From: JBFJWU01 sp041623475 [NCBI: bacterium]
Lineage (GTDB): Bacteria > J088
Length of the DNA stretch: 11,401 nucleotides
Direction of reading: 5' to 3'
Assembly (NCBI GenBank): GCA_041623475.1
Contig: JBFJWU010000079.1
Span: 1 to 11,401 of the forward strand
In this document: positions 1 through 6,013 of the stretch, piece after piece
Layout: every line of letters begins with the position of its first letter
Position numbering within the stretch: the first letter of the stretch is position 1
Made by a program: the position numbers and the translations under genes
The notes under the pieces: model-generated
Databases searched by the model: none
What the model was told of the DNA's origin: nothing
Seen by the model: only the letters and a program-made list of their open reading frames with translations

Positions 1-1
1 G

Positions 2-682
2 GTTGTCCAGCAGATGCAGGATGCCCTGAAACCCGTCGCCCAGCTGCCCAGCGGAGGCTCGATTGTCATCGAGGAAACCGAGGCGCTGACTTCGATCGAT
101 GTCAATACCGGCCGGTTTGTCGGTTCAAAAAACCTGGAAGACACGGTTCTGCAGACCAACCTGGAAGCGGCCGACGAAATCTGCCGGCAGTTGCGACTGC
201 GTAATATCGGCGGCATCATCATCCTGGATTTTATCGACATGGACCTGGCCGAAAACCGGACCAAGGTTTACAACCGGCTAAAGGACAACCTGCGGCGCGA
301 CCGGGCCAAGAGCGGCATCCAGAAGATCAGCGACCTGGGCCTGGTCGAAATGACCCGCCAGCGGCTGCAGGAAAGCCTGACCCGCAGCGTCGGCGAGCGT
401 TGCCCGCGTTGCCACGGACGGGGCTACCTGACCCATTCGCGGGTCCTGGCCGGTAATATCTATCGACGGTTGCTGGAACTGGCCAGTGATGCCCGGGCCG
501 GGACCGTGTTCCAGGTCCGTGCCAACCCGTGGGTCACCGATCATCTGCTGGAAGAAACGTTACCGTACCTGGAAGCCCTGGAAGACCGGTACAGCTGCCG
601 GGTCAGGATTCTTCCGGATCCAGCGCTGTCGGAGGAGCAGTTTGAGGTAGCGCGGGAAAAGCGTCCGCGAGGGCGCTCCTGA
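2..682 (+). CDS. Ribonuclease E/G family endoribonuclease, C-terminal part (5' end outside the window)
   Basis: Single-strand-specific endoribonuclease that starts mRNA decay and rRNA/tRNA processing in the cytoplasm. The frame is open from base 2, so the start, including the S1 domain, lies upstream. What is present is the DNase I-like catalytic subdomain and the zinc link. Counting from the ATG at base 14, the metal-binding aspartates are D29 (in SIDVNTG) and D72 (in ILDFIDMD). They are 43 residues apart, as are D303 and D346 of E. coli RNase E. The zinc-link CPRC (130-133) follows 58 residues after D72, again the E. coli spacing. The protein stops about 90 residues after the zinc link, with no long disordered scaffold, so it is RNase G-like in this part. 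RNase E versus RNase G cannot be settled without the N-terminus. The last 80 bases overlap, tail to tail, the leftward membrane-protein gene. Confidence 0.95.
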   Translation, partial: VVQQMQDALKPVAQLPSGGSIVIEETEALTSIDVNTGRFVGSKNLEDTVLQTNLEAADEICRQLRLRNIGGIIILDFIDMDLAENRTKVYNRLKDNLRRDRAKSGIQKISDLGLVEMTRQRLQESLTRSVGERCPRCHGRGYLTHSRVLAGNIYRRLLELASDARAGTVFQVRANPWVTDHLLEETLPYLEALEDRYSCRVRILPDPALSEEQFEVAREKRPRGRS

Positions 683-1301
683 GTCGCCGGACTTCGTCAC
701 TGTCCAACTGCTCGTCGGTCACCGCGGTGACCACCAGTTCAAACGCCTGGAGCACCCTGGGGTCCTGCAGCGCATCGTCCTCGGCGTGGGCACTGGACAG
801 ATAGATCAACCAGAACGCTTCCAGTTCCTCGGCCAGCGCCTGTCGTTCGGCAGCGGGCAGGTCCGGTGTCGCCCGTTCGCTGATCACCTTGCCCATCTCG
901 GCCGCGTTTTCGGCTTTCCACTCGGGGAAATTAACAACAAAATAGGCTGATACCAGCACCGTTGTCCCAATGAACAGGCTGACATAGGTCGTTGCTGCGA
1001 CCTTGCGGGCCTGGCCGCCAAACTGCAGTCGCAGCAGGTAGGACAGGTAGACCGCCCCGATCACCAGCAGGCCGGTGGGGATGGCGGCAAAAACAAAGAA
1101 CCCGCCCAGGATCGACAGGGGAAAATTAAACCCGACCAGTTCCAGCGCCGAAAAGACGGCCAGGTAGAACAGCAACAGGCCGCCCATTATTGGCAGAAAC
1201 ATCCGTCGCGGAGGTGGCTCCGGTGCGGTATTCAGTTCGCGCTCTTCCATGGTCAGGATCTGGTTCCGAAGGGGTTGTCCAGTGCCGCAGACGCGACACA
1301 T
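603..1301 (-). CDS. Hypothetical membrane protein with three predicted transmembrane helices
   Basis: I do not recognise the family. From the ATG at 1301 it is 232 residues. Three hydrophobic segments lie at about 35-56, 64-91 and 102-124, preceded by a proline-rich stretch (PEPPPRR) and followed by about 105 residues of charged, probably helical soluble domain. The protein is therefore an inner-membrane protein with a cytoplasmic or periplasmic tail. Start choice is uncertain. The ATG at 1301 gives an N-terminal CRVC pair (residues 2-5) and has an extended -10-like element just upstream. The internal ATG at 1250 (MEERELNT) gives 215 residues. Neither has a Shine-Dalgarno sequence. The 3' end overlaps the RNase E/G gene by 80 bases on the opposite strand. 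That it is real is supported by clean hydrophobic blocks and GC-rich third positions. Function unknown. Confidence 0.78.
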   Translation of the reverse strand: MCRVCGTGQPLRNQILTMEERELNTAPEPPPRRMFLPIMGGLLLFYLAVFSALELVGFNFPLSILGGFFVFAAIPTGLLVIGAVYLSYLLRLQFGGQARKVAATTYVSLFIGTTVLVSAYFVVNFPEWKAENAAEMGKVISERATPDLPAAERQALAEELEAFWLIYLSSAHAEDDALQDPRVLQAFELVVTAVTDEQLDSDEVRRLRSALADAFPALPQTAPPTALDPEES

Positions 1302-1311
1302 ATCTGGTTAC

Positions 1312-1320
1312 AGGATAACA
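1312..1320 (-). promoter_or_regulatory. Possible extended -10 promoter for the leftward membrane-protein gene
   Basis: On the minus strand the sequence reads TGT-TATCCT, a TGn extension followed by a hexamer matching TATAAT at four of six positions. It ends 10 nt before the ATG at 1301, so the predicted leader would be only a few nucleotides. No convincing -35 hexamer sits at the right distance. Its position supports 1301 over 1250 as the start codon, but this is inference from sequence only. Confidence 0.3.
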
Positions 1321-1341
1321 GCAGTGGCGCGGCCGGGACGG

Positions 1342-1371
1342 TTGTTTGCGCGGATGTGTATCGGTTAGTCT
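1342..1371 (+). promoter_or_regulatory. Possible promoter for the yhaM-like gene
   Basis: TTGTTT (1342-1347), an 18-nt spacer and TAGTCT (1366-1371) resemble a weak sigma-70 promoter. The hexamer ends 6 nt before the ATG at 1378, and no Shine-Dalgarno sequence precedes that ATG. If used, the transcript would start at or next to the start codon. TAGTCT matches the -10 consensus at only three positions (the TAnnnT pattern), so confidence is low. Confidence 0.25.
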
Positions 1372-1377
1372 GGTCTG

Positions 1378-2373
1378 ATGAATTCATCTGACTACAGGGA
1401 AGCAACAGCCACCAGTGTCCGCAGTGACGAGCGCGTCCAGGGACGATTCCTGGTCCGGCGCAAGGTTCGCGGGGTCGGGAAAACCGGCAAACCGTGGCTG
1501 CAGATTATCCTGGGTGACCAGACAGGGACCATCGATGCCCGCGTCTGGGACAATGCCGACGCCTGCGACCGCGAGGTCGACGAAAATGATGTCGTCGATG
1601 TCCAGGGACAGGGGGTCCTGTTTATGGACCAGGTGCAGCTGAAAGTGTTCCGGATCCAACCGGTGACCGATCCGGACGTTGATCCGGCCGACTACCTGCC
1701 CAGCGGCTCGATGTCGCCAGAAGAGTTGCTGATCCAGTACCGCCAGGCGTTTGAACGCATCAAGGATCCGGACATCCGCAGGCTGGTCGATGCCTACCTG
1801 GGTGATACCGACTGGTGGGCCCGGTTTTCCCGGGCACCCGCAGCCAAGTCGGTCCACCATGCCTTTATTGGCGGACTGTGCGAGCACACATTGTCGATGC
1901 TGCGGCTGGCGTATTCGATCGGCGACCACTATGTCGGCATGGGGGTTGCGCCGTTGAATCTGGACCTGCTGGCGGCCGGGGTGCTGCTGCACGACTCGGG
2001 CAAGATCGACGAACTGTCCCAGGACGGCGGCTTTGACTATACCGACGAGGGACGGCTGATCGGGCATATTACCCTGGGCCTGCAGGCGCTGGACCGCAAG
2101 ATCGCCGGTCTTGACGGTTTTCCCGACGACCTGGCGATGCACCTGCGGCACCTGGTGCTGTCGCACCACGGCGAATACGAATTTGGCAGTCCCCGTCGGC
2201 CCAAAACCCTGGAAGCACTGATCCTGCATTTTGTTGATAACCTGGATTCGCGCGTCGATATTTTTGCCGGTGCAATTCGCAACGCGTCGGGATCCGAGGG
2301 TAACTGGACCGGGTACGAGTCGTCGGTCAGTCGATTCATCTGGCGGGGTCGGGGACCAGACACGGACGACTGA
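1378..2373 (+). CDS. YhaM-type 3'-5' exoribonuclease (OB-fold plus HD domain)
   Basis: Predicted to degrade RNA, and possibly single-stranded DNA, from the 3' end in a metal-dependent way, as YhaM of Bacillus subtilis does. Residues about 20-95 form a tRNA-anti-type OB fold (FLVRRKVRGVGKTGKPW, then GDQTGTIDARVWD), the nucleic-acid-binding module. Residues about 155-295 are the HD hydrolase domain. Its ligands are visible: HH at 160-161, EHT with H170, the HD pair H205-D206 in LLHDSGK, H230, SHHGE at 262-266 and a closing DNLDS with D287/D290. The tract from SHHGEYEFGSP through ALILHFVDNLD is characteristic of the family. At 331 residues it is close to the usual length of about 310-320. The ATG at 1378 has no ribosome binding site. 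The stop overlaps the next start as TGATG, so the lipid kinase is translationally coupled. A YhaM/CBF1-type label is safer than a proven activity. Confidence 0.92.
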   Translation: MNSSDYREATATSVRSDERVQGRFLVRRKVRGVGKTGKPWLQIILGDQTGTIDARVWDNADACDREVDENDVVDVQGQGVLFMDQVQLKVFRIQPVTDPDVDPADYLPSGSMSPEELLIQYRQAFERIKDPDIRRLVDAYLGDTDWWARFSRAPAAKSVHHAFIGGLCEHTLSMLRLAYSIGDHYVGMGVAPLNLDLLAAGVLLHDSGKIDELSQDGGFDYTDEGRLIGHITLGLQALDRKIAGLDGFPDDLAMHLRHLVLSHHGEYEFGSPRRPKTLEALILHFVDNLDSRVDIFAGAIRNASGSEGNWTGYESSVSRFIWRGRGPDTDD

Positions 2374-3299
2374 TGCGGATCGCCGTTATTGCCAATCCCC
2401 GGGCGGCCCGCCACCGGCGGACATCCAACCTGATCGACCGGTTCCGTGGCCTGGCACCCGAGGTCGAGACCCTGGTCAGTACGACACTCGACGACCTGGG
2501 TGAATATGCCCTGAAGCTGGCCCAGGATCCGCCCGACGGCATCGCCATCAGTGGCGGTGACGGTACCATCAGCCTGACGGTCACGGCGCTGCGGACCGCG
2601 TTTGCCGGACAGCCAATGCCGCCGGTCATTCCGCTGAAAAGCGGGTCGATGAACATGATTCCCAGCAGCGTCGGTGTCCGCCGCGATCCGATCAAGGAAC
2701 TGAAAGCGATCCTCAACTACCAGCCGTCCGACTGGCGGCGGGAATGGCGGGATACGGTCCAGATTGACGGCCGCTTTGGCTGCCTGTTCGGATTCGGATT
2801 TGTGACCAATTTCCTGGATTACTACTACGAATCCGGCAATACCGGCCCGGCCCGGGCCGCACGGGTCCTGGCAGACACGATTGTGTCGACAATCATCCGC
2901 AGCGACCTGATGCGCCGACTGTTTGCCCGCTGCCCCGGGCGGCTGCGCATTGACGACGGGCCATGGGAGCACCGCGAATGGCTGGCTGTCCTGGTCCAGA
3001 CGATCGAAAACCTGGGCATCGGTTTTTACCCTGCGTATCGGGCGTTTGAACAGGACGGCGGGTTTCATGTCCTGGCGACCGACCTCAGTCCCGGGGGCCT
3101 GGTGCGGCACATCTCGTACCTGCGCCGGGGACGGCCCTGGCCGGCCAAGGCCAATACGATTGACCAGTCTGCGCGCAAACTGGAGTTCGAAGTATCGGGT
3201 CCAACCAAGTATATGCTGGATGGCGAACTGTATGTATCGCGGACCAACCTGGTCGTCGAACCGGGCCCGCCCATCGAATTTGTCCGGGCACCAGGCTAG
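2373..3299 (+). CDS. Diacylglycerol kinase family lipid kinase (YegS/BmrU-like, divergent)
   Basis: Predicted to phosphorylate a lipid alcohol such as diacylglycerol, using ATP, at the cytoplasmic face of the membrane. Residues 1-12 open with the usual IAVIANPRA nucleotide-fold strand. The ATP-binding GGDGT is at 61-65. The second glycine-containing loop, normally GTxNDFAR, is here SGSMNMIPSSVG (90-101), so it keeps the asparagine but is otherwise divergent. The C-terminal half is the beta-sandwich domain, ending with the conserved DGE (283-285) in YMLDGELYV. Length (308) fits the family. No transmembrane segment is apparent. The start overlaps the yhaM-like stop by one base, so both genes share one transcript. 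The biological link between an exoribonuclease and a lipid kinase is not obvious. The true substrate (diacylglycerol, undecaprenol, sphingoid base or other) cannot be read from the sequence. Confidence 0.9.
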   Translation: MRIAVIANPRAARHRRTSNLIDRFRGLAPEVETLVSTTLDDLGEYALKLAQDPPDGIAISGGDGTISLTVTALRTAFAGQPMPPVIPLKSGSMNMIPSSVGVRRDPIKELKAILNYQPSDWRREWRDTVQIDGRFGCLFGFGFVTNFLDYYYESGNTGPARAARVLADTIVSTIIRSDLMRRLFARCPGRLRIDDGPWEHREWLAVLVQTIENLGIGFYPAYRAFEQDGGFHVLATDLSPGGLVRHISYLRRGRPWPAKANTIDQSARKLEFEVSGPTKYMLDGELYVSRTNLVVEPGPPIEFVRAPG

Positions 3300-3342
3300 C
3301 CCGCATTATTCACCACGGCCGCAATTGCCGGCTGCGCAAATT

Positions 3343-3353
3343 TATCCGGGATA
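3343..3353. repeat. Short perfect palindrome upstream of a promoter
   Basis: TATCC-G-GGATA is an 11-base perfect inverted repeat centred on one G. It lies 8 bases before the -35-like hexamer of the DUF4177-like gene and could be an operator half-site pair. It is short enough to occur by chance. Confidence 0.25.
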
Positions 3354-3361
3354 TCAGGGGT

Positions 3362-3390
3362 TTGATGGCCGCCGGGGCCGTCGCTATGAT
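3362..3390 (+). promoter_or_regulatory. Sigma-70-like promoter for the DUF4177-RDD pair, probably leaderless
   Basis: TTGATG (3362-3367), a spacer of exactly 17 nt, and TATGAT (3385-3390) match the -35 consensus at four positions and the -10 consensus at five. The -10 ends 7 nt before the GTG start codon at 3398, so the expected transcription start falls on or next to the start codon. No Shine-Dalgarno sequence could fit, and an in-frame TAG at 3392-3394 rules out an earlier start. It is the best sigma-70-type match I found in the window. Confidence 0.6.
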
Positions 3391-3397
3391 GTAGGCC

Positions 3398-3622
3398 GTG
3401 AAAACGGGCAAAGACATTGAGGTTCGTACCTGGCACCAGGACCAGGTGGAATACCGGGTTATCGAAACGTCGATCGTGACGGATTCCGAAATCGAACGAA
3501 CGGTCAACGAACAGGCCCGGAAGGGCTGGTCCTTTGATTCGATCCATTTCTCGATGTGGGAAGGGTCCAAACGGCCGTCGATGGCATTTCTGTTTTTTGT
3601 CCGGCCGTGGGAGCCGTCATGA
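3398..3622 (+). CDS. Small DUF4177-like protein
   Basis: A 74-residue soluble protein of unknown function. Its pattern resembles DUF4177: an early strand with YRVIE (19-23), a short helix EIERTVNEQARKGW (31-44) ending in the typical LNxxGxxGW-like turn, then a beta hairpin ending in AFLFFVRPW (63-71). The GTG start at 3398 is forced, because the frame has a TAG two codons upstream. There is no ribosome binding site, and a good promoter ends 7 nt before it. Its stop overlaps the RDD gene start as ATGA, so the two are translationally coupled and may work together at the membrane. The family assignment is by pattern recognition only. Other small alpha-beta folds cannot be excluded. Confidence 0.75.
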   Translation: MKTGKDIEVRTWHQDQVEYRVIETSIVTDSEIERTVNEQARKGWSFDSIHFSMWEGSKRPSMAFLFFVRPWEPS

Positions 3623-4104
3623 CCGACCCGGCACACGATCCCGAACGCAAAAACCTGCCGGACGCGGCAGATCCCGTCGCCCGGATTGCCGCCAAGGTCC
3701 TGGACCTGCTGGTGGCGGCGATGCTGGCCAATATCCTGCCGCCGGTGGGCATGGCGCTGGGGTTTTTGTACCTGCTGGCTGGCGATGGCCTTGAGGGCGG
3801 CCGCAGCCTGGGCAAACGCCTGGTCAGCCTGAGGGTTGTTGATACCGAAACGACCCTGCCCGCGACCGTCCGCCAAAGCGTCCTGCGCAACGGGCACCTG
3901 GCCATGTTGTACGGCCTGGTCTTTATCCCGATCCTGGGCTATATCCTGGCGTTCGTCCTGGGCGTATTTATCATGGCCGTGGAATTACACGCGATTTTCC
4001 GCGATCCCAACGGGCTGCGAATGGGCGATATGTTTGCGGAAACGATTGTCGTCGGGCATTCGTGGGCCAAACTGCCTCAGGAACCCGAGCCGGAATCGGC
4101 GTAG
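3619..4104 (+). CDS. RDD family integral membrane protein
   Basis: A 161-residue membrane protein of the RDD family, whose members are mostly of unknown function, with some linked to ion transport. The name-giving residues can be placed: R22 and D29 in ARIAAKVLD, and D137 in RMGDMFAETIVV. The family's GxSLGKR motif is at 61-67, followed by LVSLRVVD. Hydrophobic segments lie at about 28-54 and 96-122. The first is short for the two helices usually expected there, so this is a compact version. The start is the ATG at 3619, inside the stop of the DUF4177-like gene (ATGA). An ATG further upstream at 3556 would overlap that gene and adds no conserved sequence. The C-terminus ends in an acidic PEPEPESA tail, and its last 28 bases overlap dnaK on the other strand. 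Confidence 0.88.
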   Translation: MTDPAHDPERKNLPDAADPVARIAAKVLDLLVAAMLANILPPVGMALGFLYLLAGDGLEGGRSLGKRLVSLRVVDTETTLPATVRQSVLRNGHLAMLYGLVFIPILGYILAFVLGVFIMAVELHAIFRDPNGLRMGDMFAETIVVGHSWAKLPQEPEPESA

Positions 4105-5897
4105 ATCGCCTCGCTGACCTTGTAGGCCGTTTCCTTTAGTCGCTCCAGCGCGGCTTCCAGGTCGTCGAGATCGTTTTCGTCACGGGCGACCTGGGCCTCT
4201 TCCATTGCCAGCTTCAGGTCATCGACGACCTCTTCGCTGAGCATGCCGCCGTACTCTTCCATCGACTTTTTCGACGTATAGAGCAGGCCGTCGATTTCAT
4301 TCCGCAGGGCGGCCACCTGACGGCGCCGCTCGTCACCCTCTTTGTGCTCTTCGGCTTCGCTGACGATGCGTTCGATGTCTTTCTCGGTCAGGCCGCTTGT
4401 GGGCTGGATCTGGATGGACTGCGCTTTACCGGTGCCCAGGTCCTGGGCACTGACGTGCAGGATGCCGTTGGAATCCAGTTCAAACCCGACCTCGATCTGG
4501 GGGACACCACGGGGTGCTGGCGGAATCCCGACCAGCTGAAACCGGGCCAGGCTGATATTGTCCTCGGCCATTTCCCGTTCGCCCTGCAGGACATGGACGT
4601 TCACGATGTCCTGGCTGTCCTCGGCTGTCGAAAAGATCTTGGTCTGTTTGCAGGGAATGGTCGTATTGGAGTCGATGACGCGGGTAAAGACACCACCGGC
4701 GGTCTCCACTCCCAGGCTGAGCGGCGTGACGTCCAGCAGCAGGACATCCTGGACGTCGCCCTGCAGGATGCCGCCCTGGACTGCTGCGCCACTGGCGACA
4801 ACCTCGTCCGGATTAACCCCTTTGTTGGGGTCCTTGCCAAAGATTTCCTTGACGACCTGCTGGACCAGCGGGACACGCGTCGTTCCCCCGACCAGCAGGA
4901 TCTCGTCGATGCCAGCCGCATCAACGCCGGCATCGGCCATGGCTTTTTCACAGGGTTGCCGGGTGCGTTCGACCAGGTCCCGGATCAGGTCTTCAAACTG
5001 GGTACGGGTGATCGTTTCGACCAGATGCAGGGGGCCATCGGCGCCGGCTGCCACAAAGGGCAGGTTGACTTCGGTCTCTGTCGCGGTTGACAATTCCATT
5101 TTGGCCCGTTCGGCCGCTTCCTTGATGCGCTGCAGCGCCATCTTGTCTTCGCTGAGGTCCATGCCGTTGGTTTCCTTGAACCGTTCGACGAGGAAACGAA
5201 TCAGGCATTCGTCCAGGTTGTCGCCACCCAGCAGGTTGTCGCCGTTGGTGGCGAGGACCTCGTAGACACCGTCGCCAATATCCAGGATCGAAACGTCAAA
5301 CGTGCCGCCGCCAAAGTCATAGACGGCGATACGCTGATCCAGGTCCGCCTGTCCAGCACCATAGGCCAGGGCCGCAGCCGTTGGCTCGTTAATGATCCGC
5401 AGGACATTCAGCCCGGCGATCTTGCCCGCATCTTTGGTGGCCTGGCGTTGCGAATCGTTAAAGTAGGCCGGCACGGTAATGACCGCATCGGTTACCTGTT
5501 CGCCCAGGTAGTCCTCGGCGACTTCACGCATCTTGTCCAGGACGTAGGAACTGATTTCCGGTGGGCTGTACTGTTTGTCCCCGACTTTAATGGTCAGGTC
5601 ACCGTTGTCGGACTTGTTGATGCTGTAGGCCAGCGTCCTGGAGACTTCCTGGATATCCGGATCGTCAAACTTGCGGCCCATCAGGCGTTTGGCGCTGTGG
5701 ATGGTCCGTTCCGGATTGGTGACTCCCTGGCGTTTAGCGATCTGGCCGACCAGCCGGTCGCCCGCCTCGGTAAATGCAACCATACTGGGGGTCGTTCGGG
5801 CGCCCTCCTGGTTGGGGATCACGACTGCATCGCTGCCCTCCAGATAGGCGACGCAACTGTTCGTTGTTCCCAAGTCGATTCCAATGATTTTGCCCAT
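4077..5897 (-). CDS. dnaK: Molecular chaperone DnaK (Hsp70) lacking the acidic C-terminal tail
   Basis: ATP-driven cytoplasmic chaperone that binds unfolded segments and cycles with DnaJ and GrpE. The nucleotide-binding domain shows IDLGTTNS (7-14), K70, YDFGGGTFD (193-201) and LLVGGTTRVP (334-343). The interdomain linker DVLLLDVTP is at 384-392. The substrate-binding beta domain keeps NTTIP, FSTAEDSQ, VLQGERxMAxDN and APRGVPQIEV, and the helical lid runs from about 502 to 598. The protein is 606 residues and ends IYADSGSGS, so it lacks the disordered tail with the EEVD-like end seen in most bacterial DnaKs. The usual GG(D/E)DFD segment is GGDNLDE (224-230). No grpE, dnaJ or hrcA is adjacent. 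The ATG at 5897 has GGAG six nt upstream. It could be the main DnaK or a second copy. Its strong conservation favours an active chaperone. Confidence 0.97.
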   Translation of the reverse strand: MGKIIGIDLGTTNSCVAYLEGSDAVVIPNQEGARTTPSMVAFTEAGDRLVGQIAKRQGVTNPERTIHSAKRLMGRKFDDPDIQEVSRTLAYSINKSDNGDLTIKVGDKQYSPPEISSYVLDKMREVAEDYLGEQVTDAVITVPAYFNDSQRQATKDAGKIAGLNVLRIINEPTAAALAYGAGQADLDQRIAVYDFGGGTFDVSILDIGDGVYEVLATNGDNLLGGDNLDECLIRFLVERFKETNGMDLSEDKMALQRIKEAAERAKMELSTATETEVNLPFVAAGADGPLHLVETITRTQFEDLIRDLVERTRQPCEKAMADAGVDAAGIDEILLVGGTTRVPLVQQVVKEIFGKDPNKGVNPDEVVASGAAVQGGILQGDVQDVLLLDVTPLSLGVETAGGVFTRVIDSNTTIPCKQTKIFSTAEDSQDIVNVHVLQGEREMAEDNISLARFQLVGIPPAPRGVPQIEVGFELDSNGILHVSAQDLGTGKAQSIQIQPTSGLTEKDIERIVSEAEEHKEGDERRRQVAALRNEIDGLLYTSKKSMEEYGGMLSEEVVDDLKLAMEEAQVARDENDLDDLEAALERLKETAYKVSEAIYADSGSGS

Positions 5898-5903
5898 GAC
5901 GTA

Positions 5904-5907
5904 CTCC
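5904..5907 (-). promoter_or_regulatory. Ribosome binding site of dnaK
   Basis: GGAG on the minus strand, 6 nt before the dnaK ATG. It is a short but well-spaced Shine-Dalgarno sequence and fits the long leader predicted for this gene. It directly follows the GCACAC arm of a possible long-range stem. Confidence 0.6.
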
Positions 5908-5936
5908 GTGTGCCTTCGTTATGAGTCCCCACCCAC

Positions 5937-5952
5937 CGCCTGGTTGCAGGCG
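5937..5952 (-). promoter_or_regulatory. Hairpin in the dnaK leader
   Basis: CGCCTG-CAAC-CAGGCG, a perfect 6-bp stem with a 4-base loop, sits in the predicted dnaK 5' leader about 40 nt before the ATG. Its 3' arm runs into a G-rich stretch (minus-strand reading of 5927-5940) with four runs of two or more Gs separated by single bases. No CIRCE operator (TTAGCACTC-N9-GAGTGCTAA) is present. Confidence 0.4.
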
Positions 5953-5968
5953 ATTGAATGCACACCAA

Positions 5969-5998
5969 ATCCTACTAGAACAGCCGGTTGAGTATCAA
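5969..5998 (-). promoter_or_regulatory. Probable dnaK promoter
   Basis: On the minus strand TTGATA (5998-5993), an 18-nt spacer and TAGGAT (5974-5969) match the sigma-70 consensus at five and four of six positions. Transcription would start near 5962, giving a leader of about 65 nt that contains the hairpin and the ribosome binding site. No sigma-32-type CCCCATnT element was seen at the -10 position. The promoter lies between the upstream lipoprotein gene's stop (6014) and dnaK, so dnaK can be transcribed apart from the glmU operon. Confidence 0.45.
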
Positions 5999-6013
5999 GC
6001 CCGCGCGTCGAAA

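Noticed and set aside
1384-2229. A 281-codon minus-strand frame antisense to the yhaM-like gene
   Set aside because: It has no motifs and a shadow-like composition. The sense strand carries a complete OB/HD protein.
2037-3110. A 357-codon minus-strand frame spanning the yhaM-like and lipid kinase genes
   Set aside because: It crosses the junction of two well-supported genes on the other strand and shows no recognisable motif, so it is a shadow of GC-rich codons.
4344-5090. A 248-codon plus-strand frame inside dnaK
   Set aside because: It is antisense to one of the most conserved proteins known and resembles the long antisense frames often seen opposite dnaK genes. No independent evidence supports expression.
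5898-6013. CIRCE or sigma-32 control of dnaK
   Set aside because: I found neither the CIRCE inverted repeat nor a CCCCATnT-type -10 in this stretch. A sigma-70-like pair fits better.
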